Under the pieces are notes generated by a model. The model was not told where the DNA came from. It worked only from the letters and a program-made list of their open reading frames with translations, and searched no databases. Both the position numbers and the translations under genes were made by a program. Below are positions 60,401 through 64,000 of a stretch of 64,000 bases of DNA, piece after piece. Position 1 is the first letter of the stretch; the number at the start of each line of letters is the position of its first letter. Origin of the DNA: Xestospongia muta (taxonomy: Eukaryota; Porifera; Demospongiae; Haplosclerida; Petrosiidae); assembly GCA_963693285.1 (NCBI GenBank), contig OY848918.1, positions 2,673,501-2,737,500 on the forward strand, in the 5' to 3' direction.

Positions 60401-60926
60401 AGCTACTTTAACAGCAACATCTTCTCTTTTATACGAGGCACGATAGACTTTACCCAACCTTCCTATCCCAATGATTTCACCCAACTGGACTTCATCTGAA
60501 GGAATTTCTATAGGATGGTGATGCAAGTCAACATCTTGTGGAAAGTCATCCAAAACAGAATCTACTACTTTAACTTTAGCAGCAGGAAATATGCCAATTT
60601 GGCCATGACTATTTCTGCCCGTCCACCATCCAATATCACGAGAAACAACTATCTTTAGATATAATTTCAATTCTCTCTCCAATAGTTAATGTTAACTCAT
60701 CACAATATAAACCCTTGAAATCATTAACAACTATACCAATACTTCGAAGTGATCGTCTTGTAGAAACATTAACTGACTTGACTAAGTCTGTACGACCAAA
60801 TCTTTTTGTTGGTGATACGACGCCGACTTGAGCTGAATCGCCGTGGTTACGTAACTCGACGTTTTTTGTACTAGCGGGATTATAAAGATATTTGTCTTCT
60901 ACAGAGTCGTTAAGAGAATTAGCCAT
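54494..60926 (-). pseudogene. SH3 - MLK-like pseudokinase - coiled coil - ZU5 - Death gene, partly broken
   Basis: ATG 60926 leads to an SH3-like domain (GLYCDELTLTIGERIEI; GWWTGR; GIFPAAKV) and a kinase domain of mixed-lineage type. The Gly loop is GIGRLGKV; VAVK keeps the lysine; the catalytic loop reads LIHHDLNSSN; DFG is GFG (59929); then WMAPEVI, SDVW, VVLWEILTSKKPYSG and RPSFHEV. Loss of the DFG Asp predicts no normal catalysis. Coiled-coil exons follow (59330-59180), then a linker, ZU5 (58271-57800, VHHCSQYGVTLIIPEGAIEH), UPA-like exons (57480-57245), a Death domain (57055-56720, GLKLGLTVGDLHNIAMKYNG), a second Death-like part (about 56130-55830) and a tail ending at 54494. GT-AG joints link kinase to ZU5 without a gap. 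Breaks: a frame change in SH3 (about 60640-60655), a TGA after YLIR in ZU5 (57807) and a frame change near 56012. Confidence 0.6.
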
Positions 60927-60976
60927 TATCTTGTAATATCTCGTAGAGAAATTTGTGAATTTCTTTCTTAGTTATT

Positions 60977-61016
60977 CCATAGATAGTATAGACTACGTAG
61001 TCTATACTATCTATGG
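60977..61016. repeat. 40-bp perfect palindrome made of transposon termini
   Basis: CCATAGATAGTATAGACTAC is followed by its exact complement, centred on ACGT. Each half equals the terminus of the 1.25-kb TIR element at 31.0-32.3 kb, so this is two termini fused back to back with the interior lost. It lies about 50 bp upstream of the start codon of the kinase-ZU5 gene. Confidence 0.85.
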
Positions 61017-61518
61017 TCATTCTCGTTCCCAGTCCCCACGCCAAAAGTAATAGCTTGTTATGGACAAGGAGGTGTGTCCGTTAGTTGTCTTGATAGAGAT
61101 TCTGTTGTAGTTATATTCACTAATATGAAAGACTAGAAAGTTGAAATGCTGCTGAGAAAGGTTTCTTAATCCTCAGACTGTTGAACAATCCACACATTCA
61201 TATTTAAAAGTCCTCGTGCTTGTGCATTGAGTAATTAAATTCAATGGCCACATGCGATATCTTAGATAATTAACTATCATTTTAAACTATTTAACACAAT
61301 GCTCTTAAATCTATTACAATAATCTTGGTAATAATTCCCAATAATATTTCTACTTAGCAACTGATTTTATATGTAGTATCAAGTGATAATAATTAGTATT
61401 AATATTATTTAATATTACTAAAATGCTTGATATATTTTTTCACTTTCAAAAAAGTCAATTTTTTGTAATATCATTAATTGTTTTAATTCATCACAAGACA
61501 ATTATATCATACCAGTCT

Positions 61519-61716
61519 TCATTTTAACAAAGATGAGACAACAGCTTGTACATTTAGTGTACACAAATCTTGATAAGTTTGTCCAGTACCAACAAATACT
61601 ACTGGTTGACCAGTAGTAATAGCAGCACCAACCTGGAAAGAGGGGGTGGAGTCAGATAGAGGATCATCATATGTATAATCACACCTTATCATCAATGGTG
61701 ACAAATTTAGTGAGCT
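61519..61716 (-). pseudogene. SRPRA last two exons, inverted copy
   Basis: Minus-strand frame: TIDDK, a short intron, then [20 protein letters not shown] and on to [10 protein letters not shown] and a stop at 61519. Four residues (SMTY) present in the other copy are missing. The retained intron shows DNA-level copying rather than retroposition. Confidence 0.75.
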
Positions 61717-61983
61717 AATCTCTTCAGGAAGATGGACAAATAAATATGTATACAAAGATGAATGTTGGATTAAAATAGATATATGATATTATTATAAATA
61801 AATGAATGATGTAGAGATTAGGAAATAAAATAGTCAGTCTACCACTGACTAGGTTTGTTAAGTAAACATGTATTGATAAATGTGTGTACAATAGATAAAT
61901 AACTTATTATAAGTAGTTCTAATGATAAGAAAATGTATATATGTATACGGTAGATGCAGGGGTGGAGGAACATATTTGAATTT

Positions 61984-61996
61984 GGGGGGGGGGGGG
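61984..61996. repeat. Homopolymer run of 13 G
   Basis: An uninterrupted G run in an AT-rich genome, in the spacer between the two inverted SRPRA fragments. A GGGG-rich neighbourhood continues to about 62022. Confidence 0.9.
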
Positions 61997-62021
61997 CACC
62001 AAAGGAGGGGATTCAGGGGGT

Positions 62022-62236
62022 CATTGTCCTCACTAAATTTGATACCATTGATGATAAGGTATGATGATACATATGAAGATGTTCCATCTGACTCCACCCC
62101 TTCCTTACAGGTTGGTGCTGCTATTAGTATGACCTATACTACTGGTCAACTAATAGTATTTGTTGGTACTGGACAAACTTATCAAGATTTGCGTACACTA
62201 AATGTACAAGCTGTTGTTTCATCTTTGTTAAAATGA
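62022..62236 (+). pseudogene. SRPRA last two exons
   Basis: [10 protein letters not shown] (about 62028-62060), a GT-AG intron of about 50 bp, then [19 protein letters not shown], on to [17 protein letters not shown] and TGA at 62234-62236. This is the C-terminus of the SRP receptor alpha GTPase (targets ribosomes to the ER membrane). No upstream GTPase exons are present on the plus strand here, so it is a fragment, inverted relative to 61519-61716. Confidence 0.75.
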
Positions 62237-62459
62237 AGACAACTGTGATAACTGGACAAAGTATTTCATTTGATTTCAAGAATATAATTATATTATTTTA
62301 AAATAAAGACAAAAACCTGACTCCACATAAAATGATTGTAAAAATAAGTTGTTTATAATATTACAAGATATTGTTATCTTCTACCTTAGCTCCTATGTGA
62401 CTGCTAAGATCTGCTTTAGAAAGGGTTGCTTGTAGCTCAAACTGAAGATAAGATAAAAT

Positions 62460-62540
62460 GGATAGATGAATATGGATGGATGGATGGACAGCAGATAGAT
62501 GAATGGATTAAAAGGTGGATGGATGAATGGACTGTATTTT
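62460..62540. repeat. GGAT-type simple repeat
   Basis: Degenerate GGATGGAT/GATAGATGAATG units. Similar tracts occur at about 36640-36680 and 58420-58470, each near a ZU5/Death gene. Confidence 0.7.
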
Positions 62541-62581
62541 GAAAATAAGTTTAAAAAGTCATATACTGATACTTAAATACC

Positions 62582-64000
62582 TTATGACTCCTCTGGTATT
62601 TGTAGCTTTTGTTGTGAAGATTCTTTTGTATGAGAGTAAATAAAAGTTAACAAAATATGTTATTTGTGTCTTAAAATTAATTTTATTGTAAGTACCTTGA
62701 AGTAGGCTCTTCATTTTGGCAGTAGTTTCTTTCAAGCTTTCATCTTCTGTACTTATTAGTACATCACAAATCTTTAGTAATATCTGCTCTGATTCTTTAC
62801 TGGACTGAATCTGTCTGTGTAGCTCAGTTACTACTTTACTGCCTTTTTGGTAAACTGAATAACAAAGTGTTGTAGTGATGTCATTGTATACATCTTTAGT
62901 GATCAACTTGTTAGTAAATAACTTGTTCATTATTCGGTCAAAATTGACTTCTGATCCAATTGCTTTACACAAGTCTTCAAAATATCCTTGAAACAATTCT
63001 GATGGATCAGGTTTTTCTATTTTAAGAAAGATAATATTATGTATTGGTCTAGCTAATTTAAAGCTAGATGCATTAACATTATAAAGTTATTTAAATATTA
63101 TTATTTAAATATGTATTTTAACTTCATGAATATGACTTACTGATGGTTAAAAGTGTACAGTCAACTTACTAGTGATAGACGGAAAAGTTAAATCTTCTTG
63201 TTCTTGTAGTTCTGGTGTATTAGTGAAACAGTTCTTAATATGATCTGCTAAATCTTTTCTATCAATAGTATCAAGAGCAGATGTTATTGGTTCCCAAGAA
63301 GCTGACATGTTACGTGACCTCCATAGAAGTATGACTTCTCTACCACATTCAAGAGATCCATTATATTTCATTGCTATGTTATGAAGATCACCAACAGTAA
63401 GTCCTAGTCTAAGACCAAATACAAACCATCGATGACCAATGCCCACTGAACTAGTTTTACTTTCTAATACACATATAATGTCAACAATGAGTGGATCTGT
63501 ATCTGAAAAAACGATATATACACTAAACCATTTCTAACTGCTATAGTTAGTTACCTTTAGAAATGGTGTTTACATCACTTGTTGAAGAATCAGGTAAACT
63601 GTCAGATAATGGAGGAGTGGGTGGAAAATAAGAATGCATCCCTGTATATGACAAGAAATACTTACACATTCTTTATCACGTTATATTTACCTGGCTTCTT
63701 TAAAATGATCTTGTCAATATGAGGATTGCCATCATGAGTACTAGTTATACCATTAAAAGTGATGATTACTTCTGTTCTTGTGTTTTCAGCACCATCATAC
63801 TCATGTCTAAACATGAATCGAGGAGGATAGGACCAAGAATCCTCTAAGACTTTCAGACACTCTGTGTTCTCCTCTGTTACTTCCCCTGGTTTGGAACCCA
63901 TCACTTTATAAAAATCAATATTGTTTTCTGAAATCTAAATTAAACAAATTCATATTTAAGTCTCCCTCGTTCTCTCTCCCTCCTTACAGAAGTAAAGATT
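62582..64000 (-). CDS. ZU5/UPA - Death - CARD-like protein (3' part; runs off the window)
   Basis: Exons from the right edge: UPA-like region (63904-63693, SYPPRFMFRHEYDGAENTR and IITFNGITSTHDGNPHID); a Ser/Pro linker (about 63640-63556, MHSYFPPTPP); a Death domain (about 63503-63168, GLRLGLTVGDLHNIAMKYNG and LLWRSRNMSASWEPI); a CARD-like helical domain (about 63019-62697, IMNKLFTNKLITKDVYNDI and ILLKICDVLISTEDE); a short last exon ending at 62582. All exons are open and joined by GT-AG sites. The Death exon is nearly identical to that of the kinase-ZU5 gene, pointing to recent copying. ZU5 itself should lie to the right of 64000. A cytosolic adaptor role is inferred from the family. Confidence 0.75.

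Overview
The window looks like nuclear DNA of an early-branching animal, most likely a demosponge such as Amphimedon queenslandica (inference). It is AT-rich, has short GT-AG introns, and every host gene model reads from the minus strand apart from a few fragments. The proteins are metazoan: immunoglobulin (Ig) and fibronectin III (FN3) receptors, somatomedin-B (SMB) domains, ZU5 and Death domains, and an MLK-like kinase.

From about 0 to 52 kb lies a tandem array of six related Ig/FN3 genes: 1-1696 (partial), 10825-15627, 21106-23784, 26407-30646, 41337-45581 and 48119-52226. The full-length members (10.8 and 26.4 kb) read signal peptide, three Ig, four FN3, one Ig, one membrane segment and a short tail with a consensus ITAM (YxxL-x11-YxxL). 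Two members (21.1 and 48.1 kb) replace the membrane end with a linker and two SMB domains, so they should be secreted. Two members (41.3 and 48.1 kb) carry reading-frame breaks in the first FN3 exon, which is symmetric (phase 1-1) and could be skipped. A second receptor family (type II) is interleaved, mostly as pseudogene pieces (2.8, 10.0, 17, 18, 24-26 and 37.5-40.7 kb). One of its tails holds ITIM-like motifs.

At about 3.3-9.99 kb the host sequence is interrupted by some 6.7 kb of densely packed, intronless, bidirectional reading frames unlike anything else here. I read it as an integrated virus-like or large DNA-transposon fragment. No hallmark replication, integrase, packaging or capsid gene is recognisable, and several frames are broken.

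From 33 to 36 kb and 54 to 64 kb lie ZU5/Death/CARD-like genes. One of them (54.5-60.9 kb) joins an SH3 plus MLK-like kinase-fold region with a degenerate catalytic core to a coiled coil, ZU5 and Death domains, and is itself broken in places.

The host background is shaped by segmental duplication (18.8-22.6 with 45.9-49.6 kb; 13.9-16.9 with 50.5-53.5 kb), by a MITE and a 1.25-kb TIR element with visible target duplications, by long hairpins, and by scattered exon fragments of unrelated genes (SRP receptor alpha; an SGK3-like PX domain). Cell-surface ITAM receptors beside Death-fold adaptor genes suggest a sponge recognition or immune locus. That is an inference from domains and layout only.
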